Shown here piece after piece: positions 26,779 to 38,461 of a stretch of DNA of 64,000 bases; positions within the stretch are counted from its first letter, which is position 1; every line of letters starts with the position of its first letter. Source of the DNA: Spodoptera frugiperda (Eukaryota; Arthropoda; Insecta; Lepidoptera; Noctuidae). The notes beneath the pieces were generated by a model, which did no database searches, was not told the origin of the DNA, and saw only the letters and a program-made list of their open reading frames with translations. Where the stretch lies: assembly GCF_023101765.2 (NCBI RefSeq), contig NC_064230.1:4402001-4466000 (forward strand), given 5' to 3'. Both the position numbers and the translations under genes were made by a program.

Positions 26779-26993
26779 TTGTAAATCTGATTGAAAAAGA
26801 GTAACCTATGGAGTTTCTTGCTCGTTCTTCTCCATAGGAATCTACACTTTGGAACGAGCAAATAGCTTCACTAGAGGACTGACCGACAGACAGACGTTAT
26901 TAATATTATTATATTTGCTTTGACGTTCAAAAGTGCCTTTCTGGTCTATTTGAAATAAATGATTTTGACTTTGACTTTGACTTTGAGTAAGTC
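26779..26993 (+). mobile_element. Non-LTR retroelement or SINE 3' end with (GACTTT)n tail
   Basis: Contains TCAAAAGTGCCTTTCTGGTC, then AATAAATGATTTTGACTTTGACTTTGACTTT (given here as AATAAATGATTTT followed by three GACTTT units), a 3' end widespread in Lepidoptera. It is flanked by the duplication TGAGTA (26773-26778 and 26994-26999). It interrupts the junction of boxes B and C of a segment whose uninterrupted copies read ACTGAGTAAGTCTCAGCGG at 13712 and 16943. Strongly 5'-truncated. Confidence 0.85.
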
Positions 26994-26999
26994 TCAGCG

Positions 27000-28659
27000 G
27001 ACGACAAAATGAAGAAAAGCGCCCCACCTTGTGAGACATGGAATATTTAGGTTGGATAAACTAGCAACATCAAATTATAATAAATATACACTTGAAATAT
27101 TGAAATACCACGTAGAACCACAATTGTTCTAAGTGGGGAATTGATGTTTTATATTGAGTCGTGAGAATATTAAAGAATATTAATACTTTATATTCGGTTA
27201 CTCTTCGGTACAACTCTCGTGTTGTAATCACCTTCTATTATAATTAACGAAATATATCTTAAGTACACTCATAATCACTCAATAAGTTTCTTGATAGTTG
27301 GTTTTCGATACATATTCCTGTATTACATGAAATGTTGAGATATTACACTTGGATATTCCGGAATGAGGACTTTAATGGCGTAGCTTACACCATCCGTCAC
27401 AAGACATTGAAAACTGTTGTGTTCAATACAACGCTTTTACAATATTTCAATCATGACATGAAAGAAACATTGTAAGTAGCAGTTTATGCCACTATAGTAC
27501 TATAAACTACTTGGACATACAAAGTCAGTCTCATCGAGCGCCTGAATGCGGAGTTGAGACGTGGAATATTTCAAACATCATACAATTTCAATTACTCTCC
27601 TAGAGACGTCATATCTGACCACCTTCATCACAACATTAAGGACAATTGTCATTATTAACGTACAATTAAATATTTGGCAGCATTAATCCCGATTAAAGTC
27701 AAATATATTGCCTTACTATTCTATTATTGGGGAATAAACTTGTCTGCTAGCTTCACGAACTAATGAGTTTCTTGACGGTTGTCTTCGATACAAGATTGAT
27801 CGACCATAATTATTCGATCGTCTACCTATATCTTTCAAACATATTAAATTTACGTCTAGACACAATGTACATACATACGTAGGAAAATATTTACATATTC
27901 CACGTAGAAACACCACTTCGTGGAAAGTAGACGAACATGTTAACCTTCCGAACCGACTCAAATGACCTAAAATTTGGATTTCGGAGAAGATCTCTTCTCC
28001 GAAATCCAAATTTTAGGTTTATTCGAAGGATTTATTCGAAGCAAAATTTGGATGAAATAAACTATCTAATAAGTTTCTTGACGGTTGTCCTTCGATAGAA
28101 CTTTATACAATACTGTTCCTTGGATTTGTAGAAACAGTACAGAAATATTTGTAACTATGTAGATGTACATGAAGCTACAGCTACAAGACGCGCAGTCATA
28201 CTGACTAACTGGAGGCATCCTACATCTCGCGCCGGTTGTACTCGATACTACTTTTATATATTATCGTGTTATATAAACACTTGGAAATATTCTCAAGTAG
28301 TCACTTGTGAGACTATACTCTACTTGGAAACACTGACAAGACTATTAAGTCTCAGATAATATAAGTAAATGAATATAATGATATTGCACATACATACGTA
28401 GGACCTCTATATCCATACTGTTGATACATCAAGTTCCAATAAGTGGAGGAATTGTTTCATAAATCTTGTGAAGACGTTCAGAGACATGTCGGTAAATCCC
28501 ATTTACATTATCAAAGAAATACTTGAAATATATTTGTGCCATTTCCTAGAACATGGATTTTCTTGACGGTTGTCTTCGATGTAACATATATTTTATCTTA
28601 ACACATATCTCATATCACATGATATACTGAAAAGGATATCTTGTGTAGAACGACCGTAG
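27000..28659 (+). repeat. Array segment 9b
   Basis: Box A copies start at about 27294, 27765, 28072 and 28557, with a partial one near 27410. Box C at 27520-27560 gives one of the clearest A-P-E-C readings (GCGCCTGAATGC). 28063-28430 pairs with 14150-14510. No gene recognised. Confidence 0.65.
27965..28018. repeat. Near-perfect palindrome, 26-bp arms
   Basis: The left arm starts ACCTAAAATTTGGATTTCGG and ends AGAAGA. After a two-base spacer TC the right arm is its exact complement. Outer, imperfect pairing continues with CCTTCCGAA against TTCGAAGG. This could be the relic of a small foldback element or a hairpin-forming site. The perfect match argues for a recent or maintained origin. Confidence 0.9.
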
Positions 28660-29023
28660 AGCAGCATCCTCCTCCTCAGTCGTACATTCTTGACAGAATG
28701 CTCGTGGTTGACAATGATGCATTTTCGCTGGATATCGTAGCTCTCGCGATGCGCCTCCACTTGTTGCGGTCTTCACCCGTAACCCTGGGCACGGGTTCCG
28801 CGTTATACCCCGCAGGACTGGGTCCCTGCTGAACTTCGCCATCTACACACTCCGGCCTACTGAAGTGTAAGATGCCCACCCCCGCGACATGGACGCGCCA
28901 GACAGGAATTGCCCAAGTGAAGAGTAGAGAAGGTGACTCTACTCCCCCCAGGGCCGAGTTAATGGGCGTGTATGATCCCACACCCAAAGGCTTAACACTA
29001 CCACTACTACAAATATAAATAAA
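28660..29023. repeat. GC-rich block, copy 4
   Basis: Same block; shares with copy 6 (41542) the variant whose minus strand reads D-R-N-K-W-R-R-I-A-R, so these two form a subgroup. The minus-strand frame is open for 126 codons (28676-29056), running into the flank. Confidence 0.75.
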
Positions 29024-29639
29024 ACAACATTCAGTTGTTGTATCTTGTAAATACAAATTCTAGAATACATTTATGTACTCGTCATTACAGGGCATTAATT
29101 TTGTCTGTATGAAATATATTTTATTTAAAAGATGCATCAACATTACACAGTTCTCTCCTCACTCGGACATATTTTACATAGTACAAAGTAAGTTTGTCTT
29201 AAAACTACTAGAGTACATTAGTACTTTACATTTTGTGAAAAGATCGACACAAACATTTTATTAAAAAATCCTGCCAATATTTTTATGAAGAAAACTTACA
29301 TTCCCATACATTTTGATGCATGTCACACTGAGGCAAGACAAATAAAAAACAAATGACACGTCAATGACGTCATGCACAAAATGACAAGGACAGAAATATC
29401 GTATTCTCTTTCTAAATCTATTTACCGAACTTTCTTTGGTCCAATACGAATAAAAAACAATTGACATGTCAATGACGTCAGACCCGAAATGACAAGGGTA
29501 GAAACATGTATGTTATTGCTGTCTCTTTCTAAATTTCACTTTTGTCTTTCGATATAATTTGAACAATATTTTGTATTGTAACTCATAATGGACATGAATC
29601 CGGTAATTATTGTCTTTTCAATTTGAGAAAATATATTCT
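29024..29639 (+). repeat. Array flank of the GC-rich block
   Basis: Carries the standard right flank of the block (TACAGGGCATTAATTTTGTC, then GAAATATATTTTATTTAAAA, then CTCTCCTCACTCGGAC) and two CRE-like palindromes near 29368 and 29476 in the shared context GACACGTCAATGACGTCATG. No gene. Confidence 0.65.
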
Positions 29640-29754
29640 TTAAGATAATAATTTTATTCTTTCGTCGAATTTCCACGCGCTACAATAATAGTGTAGATTA
29701 TTAATTTTTATTTTTAACCCCCGACGTAAAAAGAGGGGTGTTATAAGTTTGACG

Positions 29755-29789
<35 letters not shown>

Positions 29790-30315
29790 GGCATCATAAC
29801 TCCCGAACGGACGCAGCGATTTCAATTTAGTTTTTTTCGTATGAAAGGGGACTTATGTGCGAGTGTTTATAGACATGTTTGATGAAAATCGGTTGAGCCA
29901 TTTTAAAGTTATGGGCGGTGAAAGTGGGGAGATTAGCCGAAGGTCTGCAAATATACTGGGATGGGATCTCAAATTAAACCGCACTGAAAGAATATATTGA
30001 AAGATATTATTTTTTCGTATTAACAAAAATAAAAAATTAAATAAAAAATTAAAAAATAAAATTAAATTAAAAATTTAATAACAAAAATATAAAATTTTTA
30101 ATTTAACGTTTTATTATAAACAAAAAATCTGGCACCAATGTAATCTTTAGCCTACTTATAGAAACAAAAACTAGTAATTAATAAGTAAAAAAAAGCGAAC
30201 GAGCTTGACCTTAGATGTAATCTTTACCTTAACAAGAATCGAAATTATAGTAAGTATATGTAATATACTAAGCCTAACTTAACTTAACCTAACCTACCTA
30301 TAAAAAGTATAAAAT
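29640..30315. mobile_element. AT-rich interspersed repeat with (TGTC)n
   Basis: AACCCCCGACGTAAAAAGAG is followed by GGGTGTTATAAGTTTGACG, a (TGTC)n run at 29755-29789 and text typical of a common lepidopteran interspersed repeat. Long A/T runs follow. It interrupts an array segment whose other copies continue directly. Boundaries and class are uncertain. Confidence 0.5.
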
Positions 30316-30768
30316 AAAAAATTAAATTAAAAATTTAAAAAACCCCCGACACAAAAACTTAATTTTCCTTTAAAAAGTAAATAATAATAAAAGAAACTTA
30401 ATCTTAAAGTACCTAAGAATGTACTAATAATTCTAAAAAAAAAAATACGTTACGTTGGGGGACCGCATGAATACGGACTGCACACCGCCGCCCGCGCCGC
30501 TATATTTCTATTTTCTGCGTTATAGTTAAGTAGTTACTTAAACATCAATTTACTTTAATGTTAACACCAAGCAAGTGATACTAATGAAAAAATCATAGAG
30601 AAGTAAGAAATAATTAGGAGCGGTCCCCCAACGCGACGTATTTTTTTTTAGAATTATTAGTACATTCTTAGGTACTTTAAGATTAGGTTTTTTTATTATT
30701 TTTTACTTTTTAAAGGGAAATTAAGTTTTTTATGTCGGGGGTTTTTTAAATTTTTAATTTAATTTTTT
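30316..30768. mobile_element. Foldback MITE with inverted arms of about 120 bp
   Basis: The left arm begins AAAAATTAAATTAAAAATTT, continues AAAAAACCCCCGAC and runs to about 30455. The right arm (about 30640-30768) is its complement, ending GTCGGGGGTTTTTT, AAATTTTTAATTTAATTTTTT. The centre (about 0.2 kb) contains ACCGCCGCCCGCGCCGC. It is nested in or next to the repeat at 29640, which shares the CCCCCGAC motif, so both may belong to one family. Confidence 0.75.
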
Positions 30769-33700
30769 AATGGAGATATAGAATTACCTTTAGTCTCTAG
30801 CGATGATTTACATAACTATACAATGAAGTTTCTTGATAGTTGTCTTCGATACAACTCTTTTACAATATTTCAATCATGAAATGAGGGAAAATACAAGTAA
30901 CCCTACTATGTAGATTATTTAAAGAGTTTCTTAATGGTTGTCTTCGACATAATTCTTATGTTTTAAACATAAGTGGGAAATATTGAAGAGTAACTAGTTG
31001 TTTGTGAGACTACAAACTACTATGAAGTACTAAGTTATATAATATGGAATACTTTAATATTGTGCAACAAATTACAGTCACCTGAACAAATAATTGACTC
31101 TTGTTCTAGGATAACGAGTTTCTTGACGGTTGTCTTTGATGTAACTCTTACAAGAGTGTCGGAACTACAATGTTCCACTTTACTTGTGAACATACATTAT
31201 TGCTTACTTCGTTCGTTATTGAATTAAAATACTTCGAGAGACATTTCACAATTGTCGAAATATTGTTACAGCATTAAGTATTGGTACCTATATCAATTGG
31301 TTTCTTGCCGGTTGTCCTCGATACAAGTATGACAAATGTTTCATACAATAGAACTAATATGTTCGCAGGAAACATTCAGTACAATTTAATATGTACCATA
31401 AACAGAGAATTGTAGCTGAATGAGCTTTGGGACACGAAGTTAATAACAACAACTACAATCCTTTAACGCCGGTTTCTGATACGGCGACCGTTTCTTGACT
31501 ACTGGCGTCTATCATGGACTCTCATGTGGCGGCAAATCCACATTTGTTTAATATTTTTCCACCTCCGTGGCAGAATATTCATATACATGACATGAATATA
31601 GACAGACTACTATTAACAAGTTAAAATAATCTATTACAATAAGCAAAGTTCATCACTAGTCGTTTCTTGACGGTTGCCTTTGAAACAGTTTTGTAATAGG
31701 TACTTTTCGTACTACGTAAACACGTAGAAAACGTTTGAAGAGAATTTTCAATAAACAGTATTGTACATTGTATTGTTTCTTGGTTGTAGTCGATACAACT
31801 TCGAAAATTTTGTAAAATTTAAATACGGAGAAACATTGATTAGTAGCTATTTATTGGACTACCAATCATTCGGATATAGGTTCATGCAAGAGACAAGCAT
31901 AATGAACATCTAACGGTGCATTGTGAAACTACTCGTATAACACAAACTGGTTATGACGAATATTTAAATCGCAGGTCGATATAGAAGATCAATCAAACGT
32001 TAACTTTATACACTACTCTCTGTGTTTCTTGACGGTTGTCTTCGATACAATTTTAATACAATACTTTGACCATGAAATATGTAGCGACCATTCAACATTC
32101 AGCCACTACTTCTGATAACATAGATGAAGACAATATAGCTCATTAGACAAATATCGACGCACACAGTTAGAACAAGCACGGCGGACGGTACATTGTTAAA
32201 TAACTTTGAATAAGTGGGAAGTTACAAATATTCTTGTAGTCTGAATATTCGTATTTGTATACATTGTCAAATTTAATGCACTTTGAATCTACATAAAATT
32301 ACAAATACATAATTCTGAATGGGAAAAATGGTCTTCCACAAAATGACCAGTTGATAGTAATAATTGACTCGGTTGCTATGGTAACGAGTTTCTTGACGGT
32401 TGTCTTCGATACAAGTTTAGTTCTGAATAATAAATTAATGTTATACGATCACGATCTCTTTAATGGCGTTCCAAGTAGGGAAACGCTTGTTTATGAACAC
32501 ACTGATCAAACATTTTATAAGTAACCATTTATCAGATTACAAGCTACTTGGAAATACTCATTCTGCAAAACAGGAGAGGGGCAAACCCTTAAGACATGAC
32601 ATAGACACACGACAAATACCGACAATAAGTTTCAGTTTTTTTTTTATATTGACTAAGGTTGTCTCCTCGGTCATCTAATAACAAGGAATCATTAATTCAT
32701 TATGGAAGCTTACATTATCACTGCAAAGATATAACGAAATCATTCCATTCCAAGACAAGTTAGTTTCTTGATGTTTGTTCATCGATAAAACACTTACAAT
32801 ATTACAATCTTGTAAGAAGTAGAAAGTATTAGTAAGTAGCAGTCAATGAGGTGACAAACTACATACTTCAAAATACTGATTGAGTCAAACTCATCGGGCA
32901 CCATATGTGATATGGGCCTCGTTGAACAAATTCATTGGAGTTCCAACGTTTGGGAAAACAGTTGTTTGTTCACAATATATCTATATTGGCATTTATCAAT
33001 TGAATATGAATATCTATATGACGAACTGGAAAAAATGTAAACATAAAAGTAATTACATAGATAAGACAATATAATTCACGCGACAAACATCGACGCACAC
33101 AACTAGAACAAACTAGTCTGTCGCTACACTATTCAACGTTTCTTACTGGTTGTCTTCGCTACAACTTTAATTAATATGTACAATATATTTATGTCGCACA
33201 TAATTACGACAAAGACAAAACGGAGAATGCTTCGTAACTATACTCCTGTTTGGATTAATGTTGCTGCATGTATATAATGGCAATACAAAACGTTTCTTGA
33301 CGGTTTTCTTTGACAGAGACCTTTTTCATATTACACACATGAAATATTGAGAGTTGGAACATAGATATTCTGTGTATAACGACCACTTTAGTATCGTTCT
33401 AATTAGGGAAATTGTCGTTGTACCTATATCGCATCAAGACATTCCTAGAAATGATGACCGATGTATCTCGTATGTCAAACGTTTTATCAGGACGGGCTTT
33501 GGAACACAAGACATCACCACATAACGGACATATATCGACACACACACAAGTCCGTATATAGTGAACATTTGCCATAGTAGCAGTCAGTAATATTGTCTCT
33601 GAGACATGGAACAATGCACAGGTTCTAATGGAGAGTAACCATGGCGTAGTACATTTTGAACATTTCAAATATTACATTAAGTTTCTTGACGGTTGTCTTT

Positions 33701-34115
33701 GATACAACTTTGACAAATATTTTGTATTGAAAAATATATTCAAAGTGAGACGTAGAACATTTCAAACACCTTATCATGTTATAAACTCAATATTTTGGAA
33801 ATTGTATCAGCACAACTATGTTCTAAACATATATTCCAAAGATCATGGCCTTGGAACATCAGACCATGACCATACGCAAGAAAATACAAGGTACTACATA
33901 TTCCTGTTGGGATTTCATTCTGCAGACGTATCATTGAATTGTTGAGTCAAATATGAACACTTCATCAACCACTGTCTTATAATTTTACTTCGTATGTGAT
34001 ATTTAATGAGTTTCTTGACGGTTGTTCTTCGATGTAACATAATATATTCTATCTTAATACATATTTCATATCACATGAAATACTGAAAAGGATATCTTGT
34101 GTAGAACGACCGTAG
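30769..34115 (+). repeat. Array segment 10
   Basis: Box A copies start at about 30827, 30924, 31116, 31299, 31490 (variant), 31662, 31774, 32022, 32386, 32762, 33137, 33292, 33680 and 34008. Box E copies lie at about 32150, 33086 and 33535. 30770-31370 pairs with 3180-3790; 33300-33570 pairs with 58060-58360; 33700-34080 pairs with 56500-56830. A continuous frame at 32885-33074 reads T-H-R-A-P-Y, then N-K-F-I-G-V-P-T-F-G-K-T-V-V and closes D-K-T-I-stop in box E, spanning C, D and E. Confidence 0.7.
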
Positions 34116-34478
34116 AGCAGCATCCTCCTCCTCAGTCGTACATTCTTGACAGAATGCTCGTGGTTGACAATGATGCTTTTCCCTGGATATCGTAGCTCTC
34201 GCGATGTGCCTCCACTTGTTGAAGTCTTCACCCGTAACCCTGGGCACGGGTTCCGCGTTATACCCCGCAGGACTGGGTCCCTGCTGAACTTCGCCATCTA
34301 CACACTCCGGCCTACTGAAGTGTAAGATGCCCACCCCCGCGACATGGACGCGCCAGACAGGAATTGCCCAAGTGAAGAGTAGAGAAGGTGACTCTACTCC
34401 CCCCAGGGCCGAGTTAATGGGCGTGTATGATCCCACACCCAAAGGCTTAACACTACCACTACTACAAATATAAATAAA
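34116..34478. repeat. GC-rich block, copy 5
   Basis: Same block with one base missing in GATGCTTTTCCC, which shifts the minus-strand frame relative to copies 2 and 7. Flanks match the other copies. Confidence 0.75.
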
Positions 34479-35098
34479 ACAACATTCAATTGTTGTATCT
34501 TGTTTCTAGAATACATTAATGTACTCGCCATTACAGGGCATTTTGTCTGTATTTTCTTTAAAAGATACATGAACATTACACAGTTCTCTCCTCACTCGGA
34601 CATATTTTACACAGTACAAAGTAAGTTTGTGTTAAAACTACTAGAGTACATTAGTACTTTACATTTTGCGAAAAGATCGACACAAACACTTTATTAAAAA
34701 ATACAAATATTTTTATGAAGAAAACTTACTTTCCCATACATTTTGACGCATGTCACACAGAGACAAGACTAGTTTCCATTATGTACGATTAACAAAAAAC
34801 AAATGACATGTCAGTGACGTCATGCACAAAATGACAAGGACAGAAACTTCGTATTCTCTTTCTAAATCCATTTACTGCCTTTCTGGTCCAATGCAAATAA
34901 AAAATAATTGACATGTCAATGACGTCAGACCAGAAAAGACAAGGATAGACACATTTATATTATCGTTGTCTCTTTCTAAATTTGTCTTCTGTTTGTCGAT
35001 ACAATTCTTTTACAATGTAGATTATTAAAAGAGTTTCTTAATGATTGTCTTCGACACAATTCTTACGTTTTAAACATAAGTAGAGTAGGTAGTTGTGT
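34479..35098 (+). repeat. Array segment 11
   Basis: Right flank of block copy 5 with CRE-like sites near 34815 and 34918, then one box A at 35031. The next unit is cut by the R1-clade element; the 11-bp target duplication GGTAGTTGTGT ends at 35098. Confidence 0.7.
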
Positions 35099-36403
35099 GC
35101 TACTGAAGAGCAGATAACCAGAGCCTACCGAGAGTACAGGGATGCAACTATGGCACTCCAGCGCGCCATCTTAGATGCCAAGTCTCGATCCTGGAAAGAA
35201 CTCCTCGAGGGGCTGAACAGGGATCCTTGGGGAAGACCATATCGTTTGGTCATGGGGAAACTCCGTCCGTGGGTACCTCCCCTTACGGAGACTATGGATC
35301 CAGATCTGCTGGAAAGGGTGATAAGCACGCTTTTTCCAGTAGTGAGAGACAGTCCCTCACTGCCCCTACCTTCAGACTGGTCCTCTGACTTGGGGGTAAC
35401 CGAAGGGGAGTTGGGTCGAGCCGTGCGTCGAATGAGTGCTCGTAATACCGCACCTGGCCCGGATGGTGTTCCTGGCCGAGTGTGGGCTCTGGTTATGCAT
35501 GCTCTTGGGAACCGCTTGCGTCGACTGTTCGACAGCTGCCTCCAAACAAGCGTGTTTCCCATTCCCTGGAAGGAGGCCGGATTGGTCCTCTTAAAGAAGC
35601 AAGACAGGCCCGCGGAGTCTCCCTCTGCATATCGTCCCATCTGCCTGCTCGACGAGGTTTCCAAGCTCTTTGAAAGAGTGATTGCTGAAAGGCTCGTCGA
35701 GCACCTATCGCGTGTTGGTCCCGACCTGTCTGAATGTCAGTATGGTTTCCGGCAGCAGCGTTCCACAATAGATGCGATACTGCGCGTCCGCTCGCTGTCG
35801 GATCAGGCAGTTTCTAGGGGTGGGGTTGCGTTGGCGATAAGCCTAGATATTGTCAACGCTTTTAATTCCCTACCCTGGAAGGCAATCAGGGAGGCCCTAG
35901 TTCACCATAGGGTCCCTCCTTATTTGCAGAATATTGTCGGGGCCTACCTACGTGACCGGCGCATCCGCTATGTGGGCCGGGACGGTAGCGTTCAGCAGAG
36001 GGAAATTACGTGCGGGGTTCCACAAGGATCGGTATTGGGTCCTTTATTGTGGAACCTCGCTTACGATGCCGTCTTGCGTGTCGATCTTCCCGCTGGCGTC
36101 CATGTTGTGTGTTATGCAGATGACACTTTAGTTATGGCCAGTGGGAATACCTTCGAGGAGACCATCCAGCTTTCAGAACTCGGTGTGGCAAAAGTCGTGG
36201 CCTCAATCCACGAATTGGGCTTAAAGATAGCGCCTCAAAAAACGGAGGCGCTGTGGTTTCACAAGCTGCCGAGGACCAGGGAGCCGCCCAGTTCGTCGGT
36301 ACGAGTTGGAGATGCGCAAGTCCAGGTAGGCAGGTACCTAAAGTATTTAGGCCTAACCTTGGATAGTCGGTGGGGCTTCGAAGAGACACAGACTGCTGCC
36401 TAA
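35099..36403 (+). pseudogene. Reverse transcriptase domain of R1-clade element
   Basis: About 435 open codons with reverse transcriptase motifs in order: A-P-G-P-D-G-V-P-G (about residue 120), Y-R-P-I-C-L-L-D (about 180), Y-G-F-R-Q-Q-R-S-T, L-D-I-V-N-A-F-N-S-L-P-W with the first catalytic Asp (about 250), G-V-P-Q-G-S-V-L-G-P, and the catalytic Y-A-D-D (about 341), then Y-L-G-L-T-L-D. There is no native ATG; the frame simply enters from the target duplication. It ends at TAA 36401-36403 after a deletion and frameshift just past W-G-F-E-E. The protein would normally continue into the segment at 36393-37211. Replication in the cell is by target-primed reverse transcription; this copy is dead. 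Confidence 0.92.
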
Positions 36404-37211
36404 CATTGGGGGACCTCGAGAAGAAGTTCGCCGCCTCTATGCGGGTGTCGTGCGATCGATGGTCCTTTACGGGGCGCCTGTTTGGTCAGCTAGACTGTCA
36501 GGCGTCCGACGCTGTAGAGCGAAAATATATCGTCTGCAGCGGAAAATGGCCATCCGGATCGCACGAGGATACAGAACGATGTCCTTTGAGGCGGCAACTC
36601 TCCTGGCTCGCTTTCCGCCGTTGGATATCCTGGCGGATATGGACGCGAAGGTCTATGACCAAATTCGCACTATCCGCCAAAACGGCGGCAGGGTGCCAGA
36701 AACGGTGTTCGTTAGGCTGAGGCGGCGGGAAAGGCGACACGCGCTCGAGCGGTGGCGTGAGCGGCTAGAACAGCCGGAGTACTCACGCAAGCGCGTTGTC
36801 GAAGCCATTCTGCCGCACTTCGAAGCCTGGCTGAAGAGAGAGGAGCGCGTCTCCTTCAGGCTCACTCAGGTGCTCACCGGACACGGTTGTTTCGGTGAGT
36901 ACCTGAACAAGATTGGGCGAGAGGCCACGGCAAATTGCCACCATTGCGGAGGTGACTTGGATTCCGCACAGCACACGCTCGAGGAGTGCCCAGTATGGGT
37001 CTCAGAGCGACGGGTCCTAGTTGCCAGGATCGGGCGAGACCTGTCTCTGCCAGCAGTAGTTACAGCTATGCTGACAGAGGCAGAAAACTGGAGAGAGGTG
37101 GCCTCCTTTTGTGAAACTGTAATGTCCCAAAAGGAGGCAGCTGAGCGGGATCGTGAGAGGGCCGATCCCACCCGTAGAAGGCGTCGAGGTGGCAACCGCC
37201 GCGGCACCTAA
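36393..37211 (+). pseudogene. C-terminal domain of R1-clade ORF2 (C-C-H-C knuckle)
   Basis: In a frame shifted from the upstream part, L-L-P-N-I-G-G-P-R-E-E-V-R-R-L-Y opens the region that follows the thumb in R1-clade proteins. Later L-T-Q-V-L-T-G-H-G-C-F-G-E-Y precedes the knuckle C-H-H-C-G-G-D-L-D-S-A-Q-H-T-L-E-E-C (CX2CX8HX4C). The stop is TAA at 37209. By comparison with the family about 25 codons seem missing between W-G-F-E-E and L-L-P-N, so the break is a deletion with frameshift rather than a single-base error. Confidence 0.9.
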
Positions 37212-37590
37212 TATGTCGATACCTTGCCTACGATATTGGCAGGTAAACCTTTGGGGTCATGGGCGCATAGAGTGGGGAATCTAGGCGCCCACTCAATGAC
37301 CTCAAGGAAGACGGCGGCACAGTGGTCACGTGTCGCCGTGCACTAAATTGCACAGAGAGGTATAAGGATGACACATAGGTCTCCATAGGGAAGTGCCATA
37401 ACAGGCGTTGCACCACGGGGGTTCCGGGGTTGGTCTATTAAGAGGGCCCGGTGCCTCCTTTAGGTGCAGATGGTGGCCACCGGGGAGGTTTTAGTGCGGT
37501 AAAAATCCCACACTCCCTAGTTTTTTCCCCAAAAAGCTAGGCGCCTTTTGAAGGTTTGCCCACGTCAACAAAAAAAAAAAAAAAAAAAAA
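37212..37590 (+). other. 3' UTR and poly(A) tail of the R1-clade element
   Basis: GC-rich untranslated tail after the ORF2 stop. It ends in CCACGTCAAC and 21 A residues directly against the target duplication. I see no AATAAA close to the tail. Confidence 0.85.
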
Positions 37591-38457
37591 GGTAGTTGTG
37601 TTTGAAACTACAAACTACTTGAAAATAACTACTCAGTAATTAAGAAATACCTTAATATTGCGGAGCCAAGACCACAACAAAAACGAATAACACGATCAAA
37701 CTTTTACTCATGTACTTGAACAACGAGTTTCTTGACGGTTGTCTTCGATGCTATCCTCACGCTATAATTATATGTAGGAAGTATCGGTAAGTTGTCTCTC
37801 AATGACATTAAGTATGAAGAAGTTAAATCATGTACATTCCACAGTACACACGGAGCGACCACTTCAATGACTTTCTAAGTGGGGAAATATTTTTAATACG
37901 AATAATTAGAACCAAAAGGAGATTGCCGGCTTCTAGAACAACGAGTTTCTACACTTTACAATATTTGCAATACCCTGTCGACATTTTACATAATTTAAAT
38001 AGGAACAATAGCAATAAATTTACCTTCAACGACAAATATTATTCAAATTCATTCTGCAAAAAGTTTCTTGACGGTTGTCTTCGATACAACTTTAATTTAC
38101 GTATTAGTTAAATACGTGAAACATTATATAGCAAATTCATATATTTTAAGTCAATAATGTGAATGTGTTAACACACTCATTAAAACATTGAGCACAGATT
38201 AGAAAGACAGTGCAGTGAATGCACCATAATGTTCTAAGAGTCATTTTGAGTATATTTTGATTAGTGGAGTTTCTTGCTGGCTGTATTCGATACAACATTA
38301 GAAAATGTTCGTATTACATGAATACGAAGGAAACATTTGTTAGTAGTACTTTATTAGACTACCAACTATTCGGATATATGAACATAATTATCAATATGCC
38401 ACATTTAACAAATCTGACGAGACAACGGAACTATCAACTACTTACAATGTAGATTAT
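37591..38457 (+). repeat. Array segment 12
   Basis: Box A copies start at about 37725, 38061 and 38267. At 37942 a box A is cut after GAGTTTCT and joined to unrelated sequence, a clear recombination or deletion junction inside the box. At 38267 boxes A and B lie in one open frame of 62 codons (E-F-L-A-G-C-I-R-Y-N ... F-V-S-S-T-L-L-D-Y-Q-L-F-G-Y), ending TAG at 38452. Confidence 0.7.
37830..38111 (+). other. Candidate mini-ORF, DHF/LSGEI type, 93 codons
   Basis: Begins at the same ATG as the 16465 and 42852 copies (M-Y-I-P-Q-Y-T-R-S-D-H-F-N-D-F-L-S-G-E-I) and keeps phase through the variable ten codons (L-I-R-I-I-R-T-K-R-R) to L-P-A-S-R-T-T-S-F. The box A that follows is broken at 37942, and the frame runs on to reach the next box A at 38061 as K-F-L-D-G-C-L-R-Y-N-F. 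It is the longest ATG-initiated frame that contains both D and A signatures. Low-complexity Asn-rich text in the middle argues for caution. Confidence 0.35.
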
Positions 38458-38461
38458 TTAA

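Larger units (their letters stand above)
35099..37590 (+). mobile_element. R1-clade non-LTR retrotransposon, 5'-truncated
   Basis: The element runs from GCTACTGAAGAG to a 21-A tail (37570-37590). It is flanked by the perfect 11-bp duplication GGTAGTTGTGT (35088-35098 and 37591-37601), which lies in a box B. It is far richer in G+C than the array. It keeps most of a reverse transcriptase and a C-terminal C-C-H-C knuckle but has no endonuclease and no ORF1, as expected for 5' truncation during target-primed reverse transcription. The intact duplication and tail suggest a recent insertion. The poly(A) tail separates it from canonical R1, which usually lacks one. Confidence 0.93.

Noticed and set aside
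35125..35664. 179-codon minus-strand frame inside the R1 element
   Set aside because: Shadow of the GC-rich reverse transcriptase frame on the + strand.
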